DNA from: an uncultured Lachnospiraceae bacterium
Lineage (GTDB): Bacteria; Bacillota; Clostridia; Lachnospirales; Lachnospiraceae
Direction of reading: 5' to 3'
Assembly (NCBI GenBank): GCA_946615865.1
Contig: CAMOIJ010000011.1
Span: 1-59,925 of the forward strand
DNA: 59,925 nucleotides
A program made the translations under genes and the position numbers. The notes under the pieces were generated by a model, which was not told where the DNA came from, searched no databases, and saw only the letters and a list, made by a program, of their open reading frames with translations. Of the stretch, positions 36,744-44,844 are shown in pieces (the first letter of the stretch is position 1; every line of letters starts with the position of its first letter).

Positions 36744-37538
36744 TCAAAATATCGCCGCCACTCGGATCCGCCTTGCCGCCACCTCTATCGCTCTTCCGAC
36801 AGCCTCCGGCAGGAGATCTCTTCTGAGCGGGATCATCCACGTCTCTCCGGCGTCTTTATCCATCTCAGGCTCTCCCGAACTTCCCGTACCGGCATACTCT
36901 CCGAAGGCTCCCGCGCAGGCGTTTCTCTGCCATCGGGCGCTCAGGCCTGCGATTCCCACAAACCTGTTGCGTGGATCGATCAGCGCCATATAGTGGCCGG
37001 CAGGCTTCCCGTCGGCGTTTACATAGGAAGATTTCTCGGAATACCACCCCTCCACTGCGTCCGCAGCACTGTCAAACCCCCATGCCAGCGTCTCCATTGT
37101 GTAGGAAATCCCCTCCGGAGCCGCCGTGAAACACTCTGTTCCGTCAGGCCTTATGTGATCCTGAATGATCGTGCTCTCCACCGCCCGGAGTTCGGCGATC
37201 TTCTCAAGTTCTCCTGACCACTGGAGCGGCACATAATCCGCCGGGGTAAGAGGGATCCCGTTCACAGGATTGTTGACGCCCTCCTCACAGGCTTCCCTGC
37301 GGATTGCGTTGATCCGGTCAAGCAGCGCCTCCCGGTCCGTCTTCTCCAGCTGCGCCTCCACGCGGATCGTCACGAAATCCCCTGGCTTCTCCTCCTCAGA
37401 GACCTCTGCCGCCCGGGCTCCCGCGCCTGCTGCCAGGAAAACTCCCGCGCACACAAAGAATGCCGCGAGGCGAAGCGTCAACTGCGCGATACCGGTCCTT
37501 ATCCAGTTTGTCCTGCTCCGTCTTCCGTCCAATTCCAC
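36744..37538 (-). CDS. Secreted CAP/SCP-domain protein
   Basis: A secreted protein of 264 residues in the cysteine-rich secretory/antigen-5/PR-1 superfamily, whose bacterial members act outside the cell in unclear roles. GTG start with GAGGAT upstream. The signal peptide has core LRLAAFFVCAGVFLAAG and cleaves after GARA. The CAP domain shows LLDRINAIRREACE, VPLQWSGELEKIAELRAVE, AWGF...AVEGWYSEK and GHYMALIDPRNRFVGIAGL, i.e. the family sequence blocks including the GHY motif. C-terminal 50 residues are Arg/Ala-rich and not typical. It precedes the NUDIX gene by 13 nt. Confidence 0.85.
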   Translation of the reverse strand: MELDGRRSRTNWIRTGIAQLTLRLAAFFVCAGVFLAAGAGARAAEVSEEEKPGDFVTIRVEAQLEKTDREALLDRINAIRREACEEGVNNPVNGIPLTPADYVPLQWSGELEKIAELRAVESTIIQDHIRPDGTECFTAAPEGISYTMETLAWGFDSAADAVEGWYSEKSSYVNADGKPAGHYMALIDPRNRFVGIAGLSARWQRNACAGAFGEYAGTGSSGEPEMDKDAGETWMIPLRRDLLPEAVGRAIEVAARRIRVAAIF

Positions 37539-37573
37539 GTAAATCCTCTTCCCGGCCTGGATCCGGGCAAAAC

Positions 37574-37603
37574 AGAACGGGCGGTACTGCGACCGCCCGT
37601 TCT
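37574..37603 (-). terminator. Terminator after the S1-domain gene
   Basis: A 12-bp stem AGAACGGGCGGT/ACCGCCCGTTCT with a 6-nt loop, then GTTTTG on the minus strand, 46 nt past the stop. Confidence 0.75.
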
Positions 37604-37649
37604 CCCCTCTTATTATAAACAGTTATGGAAATTATATATCAAACCATGA

Positions 37650-38297
37650 TCAGTCAAGCTTGATGTTCTTGAGCAGATCTCCCAGACTAGTTGTAGCCTT
37701 CTCGTGAGAAACTACCTGAGAGAGCTCCGGAATGTCGTCCTCAGACGGAGCGGGTGCTTCTTCAAGAGCCTTCATGCTAAGGCTAACCTTGCCGTCCTTG
37801 ACCTTGGTGATCTTGACCTTGACAACATCGCCTTCCTTGCAGACTTCCTCAGGGGTAGCAACTCTCTTCGTGCTCATCTGAGAGATGTGAACCAGGCCGC
37901 TGATGCCGTTTCCGAGATCGACAAACGCGCCGTAAGGCTTGATCGTCTCAACCTTGCCTTCACAGACCGTGCCGACCTTGAGGGCGTCGATACGCGCCTT
38001 CTTCTCCTGGCTGCGCTTGATCTTGGCTGCCTCTCTGCCGGACAGGACAAGGCGCTGTTTCTCTCTGTCAGCAGTGATGATCACGACGTCGACTTCCTTG
38101 CCGATCCACTCATTGGTATCCTCTACATAGCTCGTGCTGAGCTGGGAAGCGGGAATAAATGCCCTGACACCTTTCACTGAAGTCACGACGCCCGCCTTGA
38201 CGCTCTCATCGATCGGAACCGTGAAGACGACTTTGTTCTCCATCATCTCCTCAAAAGCGTCCCACTTGGCGTCATTGCGATTTCCATTAGTTTCCAT
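37650..38297 (-). CDS. S1-domain RNA-binding protein
   Basis: A 215-residue protein with two S1 OB-fold domains. The first (about 20-85, ESVKAGVVTSVKGVRAFIPASQL) is degenerate; the second (about 105-175, VGTVCEGKVETIKPYGAFVD, then GLVHISQMSTKRV) is canonical. The tail is acidic, then ends SLGDLLKNIKLD. It is much shorter than six-domain ribosomal protein S1 and resembles the short S1-like proteins of Clostridia, often annotated as ribosomal protein S1. The second ATG (38295-38297) is chosen because the GGGAGG site is only 2 nt before the first. An extended -10 (38353-38358) is upstream and a terminator follows. Confidence 0.85.
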   Translation of the reverse strand: METNGNRNDAKWDAFEEMMENKVVFTVPIDESVKAGVVTSVKGVRAFIPASQLSTSYVEDTNEWIGKEVDVVIITADREKQRLVLSGREAAKIKRSQEKKARIDALKVGTVCEGKVETIKPYGAFVDLGNGISGLVHISQMSTKRVATPEEVCKEGDVVKVKITKVKDGKVSLSMKALEEAPAPSEDDIPELSQVVSHEKATTSLGDLLKNIKLD

Positions 38298-38318
38298 GGT
38301 CATTTCCTCCCTTTTCGT

Positions 38319-38358
38319 GCGCACCTGTGCGCTTAATTCAATCTGAATATATATTATA
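38319..38358 (-). promoter_or_regulatory. Promoter and leader hairpin of the S1-domain gene
   Basis: Extended -10 TGGTATAAT on the minus strand (hexamer 38353-38358). The leader contains GCGCAC-AG-GTGCGC (38319-38332), a small inverted repeat just before the ribosome-binding site that could mask it. Confidence 0.4.
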
Positions 38359-38452
38359 CCATCATCCGGCCTCTAGCGAAACCCAAATTTCTGTAGTATA
38401 TTGAATGTTACCGCGCAGAAAGCGGCTAAATTTAAGAATTACGAGGTACACG

Positions 38453-39595
38453 ATGGATAAAAAAGCGATCAGCGAGATAAGAAAACTCATAAAACCCGAC
38501 AGCTGCATCGACAGGATCCGCGCCTGTTACGTAAATGAGGAGGGAGAAGTGATCCGTGAACTTCACGATTCCCTTGCAGCCATGGAGAAGGAATCTTTGG
38601 AAAAGTACTGTGAGATCCTTCGCGGTACAATGTCCGGAAAGCCCGGCCGCAATCTCTTTAACATGGAATTCCCCCTCGAGGAGGAGGCGGAAGGCGGACG
38701 GCAGCAGCTGCTCTACAGACTGCAGCAGTCTGAACTGAAGAACGATGAACTTCTGACTCTGTTCTTTAACAAAGTGGTGGAGAATTTCCGCTGCCAGAGC
38801 AAATATCTGATCCTGCTGGTACACGGCACCTATGATATTCCCGCCAGAGGGACTGACAACGAGGAAATGGAAGACGCGTCCGACTACGTCTACTCCTTCC
38901 TTCTGTGCTGTATCTGCCCTGTTACCCTGATGAAAGAAGGCCTGTGCTACGATGAAGAAGCCTGTACCTTCCTGGACCGCCGCATGGACTGGGCTGTCCA
39001 GAAGCCCGTCAGCGGATTCCTCTTCCCCGCCTTCAACGACAGACAGCCGGATATCCACAGCCTGCTCTACTACTGCCGCAAGGAAGACGAAAGGCACGAG
39101 GAGATCAGTTCCGACCTTCTCGGCTGTGTCCTGCCCATCCCCGAATCTGGTCAGAAAGAACTCTTTAAGTCCATGGTGGAACAGACTCTCGGCAGGGACT
39201 GCACCTTCGAAAATGTCAAAAACCTGAATGACGCGGTTAACGAACTCATCGAGCAGAACAAAGACTCCGGCGAACCCGTTCAGATCGAGAAAGCGCAGAT
39301 GCGCCGCCTGCTCTCGGAAAACGGAGCCGACCAGTCAGTGCTGAGCGATTTTGACGCCGCTTACGACGAAGCGGTTGGCGAAGGCGTCCCTCTGATGGCT
39401 GAAAACCTCGTGGAGACCACGAAACTGGAGGTGAAATCTCCCTCCCTGAAGATCAGCGTGAAGGCCGATATGGCGGATATGCTTAGGACCAGGGTCATCG
39501 ACGGAATGGAGTATCTCCTTATCCCCGTCGTGGACGAACTGGAGGTCAACGGGATCCGTATCCTTCAGGCCAAAAAAGAAGACAGCGCCGGCTGA
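38453..39595 (+). CDS. DUF4317-family protein
   Basis: A 380-residue protein of a family found mainly in Clostridia with no known role. It begins MDKKAISEIRKLIKPDSCID. The conserved block EEEAEGGRQQLLYRLQQSEL and the middle LCCICPVTLMKEGLCYDEE are typical. There is no signal peptide or membrane helix, so it is cytosolic. ATG 38453 with ACGAGGTACACG upstream; a frame open 16 codons further up lacks a site. It stands alone on the plus strand, convergent with the rhomboid gene, sharing a terminator hairpin that overlaps its stop codon. Confidence 0.85.
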   Translation: MDKKAISEIRKLIKPDSCIDRIRACYVNEEGEVIRELHDSLAAMEKESLEKYCEILRGTMSGKPGRNLFNMEFPLEEEAEGGRQQLLYRLQQSELKNDELLTLFFNKVVENFRCQSKYLILLVHGTYDIPARGTDNEEMEDASDYVYSFLLCCICPVTLMKEGLCYDEEACTFLDRRMDWAVQKPVSGFLFPAFNDRQPDIHSLLYYCRKEDERHEEISSDLLGCVLPIPESGQKELFKSMVEQTLGRDCTFENVKNLNDAVNELIEQNKDSGEPVQIEKAQMRRLLSENGADQSVLSDFDAAYDEAVGEGVPLMAENLVETTKLEVKSPSLKISVKADMADMLRTRVIDGMEYLLIPVVDELEVNGIRILQAKKEDSAG

Positions 39596-39602
39596 CGCTG
39601 TC
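39581..39602. terminator. Shared terminator between DUF4317 and rhomboid genes
   Basis: A 7-bp stem GACAGCG/CGCTGTC with an 8-nt loop that includes the DUF4317 TGA stop. On the minus strand it is followed by TTCTTTTTTGG, a good tail for the leftward operon ending with the rhomboid gene; on the plus strand the tail TCACTTGTTCTTT is weaker. Confidence 0.65.
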
Positions 39603-39617
39603 TCACTTGTTCTTTGA

Positions 39618-40226
39618 TCACCTCAGGTCCCTCAGATCCACATCTAAAATGGGGAGCGAAAGGAGCGCGCCGAGCGCAAGGCCGAAGATAAGGCCTCCTA
39701 TATGCGCTGCGTTATCCGTATAAGGGTTCCTGAAACCCGCATAGACTGCATAGAAGACTGCGAAGGCGGCTCTTGCCGGAAGGGAGGAGCCGGCCCGCAG
39801 TTTTTTTCTGCCCTTTATGATGAGGACGATCAGCGCTCCCATCACGCCAAACACCGCCCCACTGGCGCCCACTGAATACGTGTTGACTCCCTGGGCCCGG
39901 TCATACAGGACGGAAATGACATTTCCCCCTATCCCTGATACAAGGTACAGGATCAGATACCGGATGTGCCCCAGATTTCTCTCCACCGCGTTTCCCATAA
40001 GAACCTGCACCAGAAGATTGCTTCCGAGGTGGGTCAGCCCGGAGTGCAGAAAGACCGATGTCAATAGTCTCCAGTACTGCTTCTGCTCAAGCACCAGGAC
40101 CGTACCGCAGCGGCCGAAAAGATACAGTCTGTCGCCCGTGATCATACAGAGCAGGAAAACCGCTGCCTGGATCGCCGCGAGCGCGATATTCATTCTGCAA
40201 TATTCGTATTTCCGTAACTCCTGCAT
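39618..40226 (-). CDS. Rhomboid-family intramembrane serine protease
   Basis: A membrane protease of 202 residues that cleaves helices within the bilayer. About six membrane spans are visible. The catalytic pair is present: Ser in GASGAVFG and His in AAHIGGLIFG; the oxyanion-side HxxxN-like motif is FLHSGLTHLGSNLL. It is the last gene of the leftward run that begins at the MATE gene and is 15 nt after the ROK-like gene. Substrates are unknown. Confidence 0.92.
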   Translation of the reverse strand: MQELRKYEYCRMNIALAAIQAAVFLLCMITGDRLYLFGRCGTVLVLEQKQYWRLLTSVFLHSGLTHLGSNLLVQVLMGNAVERNLGHIRYLILYLVSGIGGNVISVLYDRAQGVNTYSVGASGAVFGVMGALIVLIIKGRKKLRAGSSLPARAAFAVFYAVYAGFRNPYTDNAAHIGGLIFGLALGALLSLPILDVDLRDLR

Positions 40227-40241
40227 AGCAGATCCCCAAAA

Positions 40242-41936
40242 TCAGCGGACGGAGCCAAGGCCGACGCATGCGAAATGAAGCGCGCCCACGGCCTGGGCAA
40301 ACTGTGCCACCGTAAATACGGGATCTTCCTCAAGCTGCCTCATGAGGGGCGTGATCGCAAGTCCGGAATCCGCGTTTTTAAGCACAAGGTCCGGCTCTCT
40401 GGACGCCGCTCCCTCGCGGATCAGGTCAAAACATTCCTGCCTCTTGACCAGTCTCCCGAAGAGTGTCCTCTCCTTGGCCGCAGGATGGAAGAGATAGTCG
40501 TTCTCCGCCCAGATGACCGCGATATACTCGCCAATCTCCTTAAAGATCTCCCGGCAGACTTCACTCTCACCGGAAGCCGCCTTCTCCATAAAGAATTCCA
40601 GGCACTCCTTGCGCTTATCGTCAGGCTCTGTGGGCACTGTGACTGATTTTCCGTCGCTGCTTACCGCAAAGAGACCTCTGCTGAGCGCCTCCTCATAGAC
40701 AGCGGGTTCCCTCCCGGGCAGGTACTTGCAGGCAAGTCGGAATACGCCGGACTGACCTGTGTATTTCTGAAGAGTCCCGGGCAGCAGTGTGTTGACATTG
40801 AGACAGCTCCGGATGTCCTCGGCGTCAAACTTTCTCGCTTTCAGGCTTCCCAGGTCAATGATGCAGTTGTAGCACTCCAGCGGGATCTGGGGTATTGAGC
40901 CGTCCGCCAGAACCCATCCTGTGCCAAGTTCCGTGCCCAGGCTGTAGGCGATAAATCCTTTGGAGACGTCTCCTCCGGCCGCTGCCATCTCCACAGCGTC
41001 CGTGAAGGCCGCCATAGGTCCGTCATTGCAGCACATCACCGCGCCGTTCTGAGTTGTTAAGGCCCTGAGCTTCCCTGTCAGGCCGGTGAGCTGCGCGAAC
41101 TGTTCCTCGTAGTCCCTGTCAGGGTTCTCCCTCAGCCCTTTGGTCTTGGTGGTCTCCCCGCCTACGATCATATTGTGGATGATGGCGTCCGGCCAGCTCA
41201 GCCCGATGCCGTCCCATTTCCTTCCATCTCCGAACTGCTTCATAAGGCGCTCCGCCGTCTCCATGACGGGATCGATGAGCTGTTCCACGTTGGAGAAAGA
41301 AGCCGGCGCCCAGTTCAGTTCCTCACAGTGCACAAGTTTTCCGTCCAGGCTGGCGGCGAACTTGATGTCCGTACCGCCCACATCGACGCCCAGCAGAAAC
41401 GCCTTCTCAGCCCTGGCCGGGAGCTCCTCGAAAACAGCTCCTCCTGTGGGCTCCTCCAGAGCCTTCGCGTCCTCAGGCTCCTCCCCGAGGTCTCTGATCC
41501 CGATCGCGAATCTCCTTTTTCCGCCTGTGAGCGCCTTCACGATCCTCTCATTTACATTAAGGCATTTTCCATAGCCGGATCTCTCTGTTTTGTCAAGATC
41601 AAGCTGGAAGTCCTCCCTGAGCCCTTCCGCGAGGGCTCGCAGTCCCTCGTCGGCGGTATCAAGGTAGATCTCAATGCGGATCGCACCCAGGGTAGAGATC
41701 AGATTGTAGAGAAATGCTCTTATGTATTCGGCGACAAAATCCCTCTGCCCCTCAGTTTCCCACTCGGGAACAGACATATCAAATACCTCGACCGCGCCCT
41801 CGTAAAGGTGCGCGTGCACGTGAAAGGCCTTCTCTCCCACTTCGTCAAAGACCCTCCTGACATCCGTCACATAGACCGTCTGATCCGCCTGCGCTCTCTT
41901 AAGAAAGCCATCAATGCATTCCGTCTGCCTGCTCAT
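40242..41936 (-). CDS. ROK-like sugar kinase family protein with N-terminal extension
   Basis: A 564-residue cytosolic protein. From about residue 180 it shows an actin/ROK fold: phosphate loop LLGVDVGGTDIKFAASLDGK, catalytic-type Asp in CCNDGPMAAF, and an adenosine-type loop YSLGTELGTGWVL. The usual ROK zinc cluster (CxCGxxGC) and ExGH are not visible, so the family link is distant. The first 180 residues (HVHAHLYEGAVEVFDMS, then helical) are a separate uncharacterised domain. Its start overlaps the previous gene by 26 nt. It may be a sugar kinase or a regulator that has kept the fold. Confidence 0.65.
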   Translation of the reverse strand: MSRQTECIDGFLKRAQADQTVYVTDVRRVFDEVGEKAFHVHAHLYEGAVEVFDMSVPEWETEGQRDFVAEYIRAFLYNLISTLGAIRIEIYLDTADEGLRALAEGLREDFQLDLDKTERSGYGKCLNVNERIVKALTGGKRRFAIGIRDLGEEPEDAKALEEPTGGAVFEELPARAEKAFLLGVDVGGTDIKFAASLDGKLVHCEELNWAPASFSNVEQLIDPVMETAERLMKQFGDGRKWDGIGLSWPDAIIHNMIVGGETTKTKGLRENPDRDYEEQFAQLTGLTGKLRALTTQNGAVMCCNDGPMAAFTDAVEMAAAGGDVSKGFIAYSLGTELGTGWVLADGSIPQIPLECYNCIIDLGSLKARKFDAEDIRSCLNVNTLLPGTLQKYTGQSGVFRLACKYLPGREPAVYEEALSRGLFAVSSDGKSVTVPTEPDDKRKECLEFFMEKAASGESEVCREIFKEIGEYIAVIWAENDYLFHPAAKERTLFGRLVKRQECFDLIREGAASREPDLVLKNADSGLAITPLMRQLEEDPVFTVAQFAQAVGALHFACVGLGSVR

Positions 41937-42426
41937 TTTCCCTCTTCTCCTTCTCTATCTCCTCTAAGAGTTCATCAATATCCACCGTGTACTTACCCTT
42001 TTCCCGGGGATCAATGCGCACTGTCACTTTCCTGCCGATCACTTCTTTGCCCGGATAGTTCTCCAGCGCTCTGCTGGTGAAAGTCTCCACCCGTCCTGTC
42101 AGCGGATCCTTATAGCGGCACACTATGTAATAGGACGTCTTCTCTCCCGCTGTCCTGAGATTTCTCGTGACGCCCAGGACCTCCGCTGTGATCGTCTGCT
42201 CTCCGCCGGGCAGCAGAAGCCGGTCAGCCCCCGGCAGCAGGTCCTTTCTGACCATATTTCCCCCGGCCACAATGAGCACCGCGGCCGGAATACTGCACCC
42301 GAGAAAGCAGCTGGTATTCCCCGTCTTTACGCTCACGACCGCGCCCGCCGCGGCCACTGCCAGACTTAGCAGCAGGAGCGCGCCGCCTATAAGTGTATTT
42401 CTGCCGAATCTGTCAAATCCTCCCAC
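41911..42426 (-). CDS. Small membrane protein with extracellular or cytosolic beta domain (DUF3592-like)
   Basis: A 171-residue protein with two membrane helices (about 12-32 and 40-57), then a beta-rich domain (ITAEVLGVTRNLRTAGEKTSYYIVCRY, described by position 78-105) ending in an acidic tail. This is the layout of DUF3592-type proteins, whose function is unknown. The start is GTG with GAGGTGAGA upstream, 9 nt after the SGNH esterase stop. Its 3' end overlaps the ROK-like gene by 26 nt, so they are translationally coupled. Confidence 0.6.
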   Translation of the reverse strand: MGGFDRFGRNTLIGGALLLLSLAVAAAGAVVSVKTGNTSCFLGCSIPAAVLIVAGGNMVRKDLLPGADRLLLPGGEQTITAEVLGVTRNLRTAGEKTSYYIVCRYKDPLTGRVETFTSRALENYPGKEVIGRKVTVRIDPREKGKYTVDIDELLEEIEKEKRENEQADGMH

Positions 42427-42435
42427 ACTCTCACC

Positions 42436-43500
42436 TCACAGCCCCAGTTTCTGAGTCAGTTTCTCCGCGAGCATCCGCGCCGCATCAGCGTGCGATTTCC
42501 TGCCGGGGTGGTCTCTGCTTCCGAAATCCTCCGCCGAGTCAAAAAAGAGATAATCGTTGTTCTGATCTCCCGTCTCCTCCCTAAATCTCCTGAAAGTCCT
42601 GCGGATCGGCTCCTCCAGCCCGTGTCCGAGCATTCCGTAGCACCACAAAAGGAGGCTCCCGGGATTGCGCCGCCTCAGATTTTCAAGAAACCTGTAAGCC
42701 GCGTCCTCAAACTCCCGCACTGTGCAGCCCTCTGCGGTATTGATCGCCATCTCGTCGTTCGTTCCCAGATGTATGACTACCGCGTCGGGTCTCCAGCTCT
42801 CGAAATCCCACTCCTCAAAAGCGCCCTTTGTCCTGTTCTTTTCGCCCCGCAGAACGCCGCATACCTGATCGTAATACAGGGGCATCGCCTCTCTGCGCGC
42901 TCCTTCCCAGGAAAAGCATGTTCCCCATCCGCTCTGGCTGAGGATGCTGTACTCCGCTCCGAGCATTCCGGAGGTCAGATACGCATATGTGTGCACCGCG
43001 CTGAAGCAGCCCGGATTCCACTCCAGGTAGTCCTCCGCGCCGGTCAGCCCCTCTCCGGAAGTCAGGCTGTCCCCGATAAACTCCAGTTTCAGAGCCGGTT
43101 CAGGCACATCGTCGAAGACCCCGTCCGTGATCAGGCTGCAGATAGCCAGGCTGTTCCTGGGATCAATATGCATCGCCTGGGTGTCCCTCACAATGCGGAC
43201 ATTCCGCGTCATATTCCTGTCCATCCCGCGGAAGAGACAGATGCTGCTTCTTCCCTTCGGTATCATGAATCGCTGGATCAGCGCTCCGTTCACCATCACG
43301 TCAACCCAGTTCTCGAAGACCATGTAGGAAGACTCGAAAGTCACCCACAGTTCCGTCGCCCGCAGGTTCAGTTCCAGCGCGGATCCGGTCCAGAAAAGAT
43401 ACAGAGGATCCGAGGATTCTCCCGTCCTTCCCAGCACCCGGTACTGCTTTCCCCGTTCCAGTTCCCGCAGATCATATTCCCGAAGATGGTCCATCAACAC
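42436..43500 (-). CDS. SGNH-fold esterase, carbohydrate esterase family 2-like
   Basis: A predicted deacetylase/esterase of 354 residues. An N-terminal jelly-roll-like domain (about 1-135) precedes an SGNH hydrolase domain with block I EFIGDSLTSGEG (catalytic Ser), block III HLGTNDE and block V DHPGRKSHADAA (catalytic Asp/His-like). That two-domain order is as in CE2 acetyl-esterases. No signal peptide, so probably cytosolic. The frame opens at a GTG directly after the dacA-like stop, but GGGAGG lies before a later GTG (43498-43500), which I prefer; ATG 43494 is also possible. Confidence 0.78.
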   Translation of the reverse strand: MLMDHLREYDLRELERGKQYRVLGRTGESSDPLYLFWTGSALELNLRATELWVTFESSYMVFENWVDVMVNGALIQRFMIPKGRSSICLFRGMDRNMTRNVRIVRDTQAMHIDPRNSLAICSLITDGVFDDVPEPALKLEFIGDSLTSGEGLTGAEDYLEWNPGCFSAVHTYAYLTSGMLGAEYSILSQSGWGTCFSWEGARREAMPLYYDQVCGVLRGEKNRTKGAFEEWDFESWRPDAVVIHLGTNDEMAINTAEGCTVREFEDAAYRFLENLRRRNPGSLLLWCYGMLGHGLEEPIRRTFRRFREETGDQNNDYLFFDSAEDFGSRDHPGRKSHADAARMLAEKLTQKLGL

Positions 43501-43542
43501 TTTGGAGTACCTCCCTGCCCGTCCGCCGGGCTCCAGCGTCAC

Positions 43543-44811
43543 TTACATAAAAGTCGTATAAATATCCACGTGGTCATAGATGCAGGGCCAGATGCCGGCG
43601 CCGTCCGCCGTCACACATATATAGCGGCCCCCGTCGTCAGACTCCTGATAGCTTGCGCAGCAGAATCCCGCCTCGCCTACATAGCCGGTCTTGGCGCAGA
43701 CCACTTCTCCGTGAGTATCCTTATCCTCGATCCTTCTCAGGAACCAGTTGGAGATCCCGATGGCCTGCGACTCCTCTCCTCCAGAGGGCGGGACCTCGTA
43801 GTAATGACATGAGAGCACTTCCCTGCAGAGCTCATTGTCAATGGCGGCTCTGAGGATCGTAGCCATATCCAGAGCCGTACAATAGTGATCCTCGTCGTAC
43901 GCGCCGACCGCGTTTGTGAAATGAGCCGTATCAGAGATCCCAAGTTCTGCCAGTTTCTTGTTCATCAGCTCGACAAACGCCTCCTCAGAACCGGCTGTAT
44001 ATATAGCCAGCGCCTGCGCGGCGTCCGCTCCTGACGGCAGGATCGTTCCGTACAGAAGGCTTCTGATCGTAGGCGTATCCCCGATCTGCCAGCCCACCTG
44101 ACTCATCTGATTCTGCCAGACATAATTGGCGATCTCCTGAGTGATCTCTTCGGTATCCGTATCAAGTTTGGACAGGTCGATATTCTCGACCGCCACAAGG
44201 AGCGTCAGTATTTTGGTCATAGACGCCGGATTCATCTGTGTGTCGTAGTCCCGGCCTGCCACAACGGTTCCGTTATCGACATCAACGAGCAGGGCGTAAC
44301 TGCTTCCCACTTCTTCAGGGATCTCCGCGATTTTCTCCGTCACCTTGAAGCCATAGTTGACGCTTTCCGGCGCGGCAGCCTTATTATCCGCAGTCGCGGC
44401 TTCCTCCGCCGCTTTGCGGGACGCTTCTGCCGCCGCCGCTTCCTCTGCCGCTTTTCGTGAAGCTTCCGCTGCCGCGGCTTCTTCTGCCGCCTTGCGGGAT
44501 GCCTCCGCAGCCGCCGCTTCCTCTGCCGCCTTGCGGGACGCCTCCGCTGCAGCCGCTTCGTCCGCCGCTTTGCGGGACGCCTCTGCCGCTGCCTGTTCCT
44601 CAGCTACCCGGCGGGAGGCAGCCGCTGCCGCCTCCTGCTCCTTCACATTTCTTATATGGATCCGCATTGCCGCGATCGCGATGCCGCCGGCAAGAAGAAC
44701 GAACACGGCAAGAATGATCATTCTTACCCTGAGCTGTTTCTCTCTGCGCCTGCGTGCCGCTTCCCGTCTTCTTCTGCTCTCTCTCTGACCACGCGTCTCT
44801 TGTTCTGCCAT
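43543..44811 (-). CDS. DacA-type D-alanyl-D-alanine carboxypeptidase with repeat stalk
   Basis: A serine peptidase (class C low-molecular-weight PBP, family S11) that trims peptidoglycan stems. It has 422 residues. A basic N-terminus and membrane helix (about 30-48) lead into a stalk of 13-residue repeats (residues 65-152, unit ASRKAAEEAAAAE). The catalytic domain follows with SMTK (nucleophile Ser and Lys), PSGADAA (the SxN motif has Gly-Ala in place of Gly-Asn) and KTG. There is no typical C-terminal PBP5 anchor; the protein is instead tethered by the N-terminal helix. It lies 33 nt after the AGE isomerase gene. Confidence 0.88.
   Translation of the reverse strand: MAEQETRGQRESRRRREAARRRREKQLRVRMIILAVFVLLAGGIAIAAMRIHIRNVKEQEAAAAASRRVAEEQAAAEASRKAADEAAAAEASRKAAEEAAAAEASRKAAEEAAAAEASRKAAEEAAAAEASRKAAEEAATADNKAAAPESVNYGFKVTEKIAEIPEEVGSSYALLVDVDNGTVVAGRDYDTQMNPASMTKILTLLVAVENIDLSKLDTDTEEITQEIANYVWQNQMSQVGWQIGDTPTIRSLLYGTILPSGADAAQALAIYTAGSEEAFVELMNKKLAELGISDTAHFTNAVGAYDEDHYCTALDMATILRAAIDNELCREVLSCHYYEVPPSGGEESQAIGISNWFLRRIEDKDTHGEVVCAKTGYVGEAGFCCASYQESDDGGRYICVTADGAGIWPCIYDHVDIYTTFM
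44356..44619 (-). repeat. 39-bp tandem repeats inside the DacA-like gene
   Basis: Seven 13-residue units (first degenerate, last truncated) of ASRKAAEEAAAAE type. In DNA the units are near-identical 39-mers with mainly third-position differences. They encode an alanine/glutamate/lysine/arginine helix, probably a rigid stalk. Copy number may vary between strains by recombination or slippage. Confidence 0.9.
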
Positions 44812-44844
44812 TTAACTTCCGTCCTGATTTCTATTGCCGGTTTC

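Noticed and set aside
44356-44619. Tandem repeats considered as a CRISPR-like array
   Set aside because: Units are contiguous 39-mers without spacers and encode an in-frame peptide stalk.
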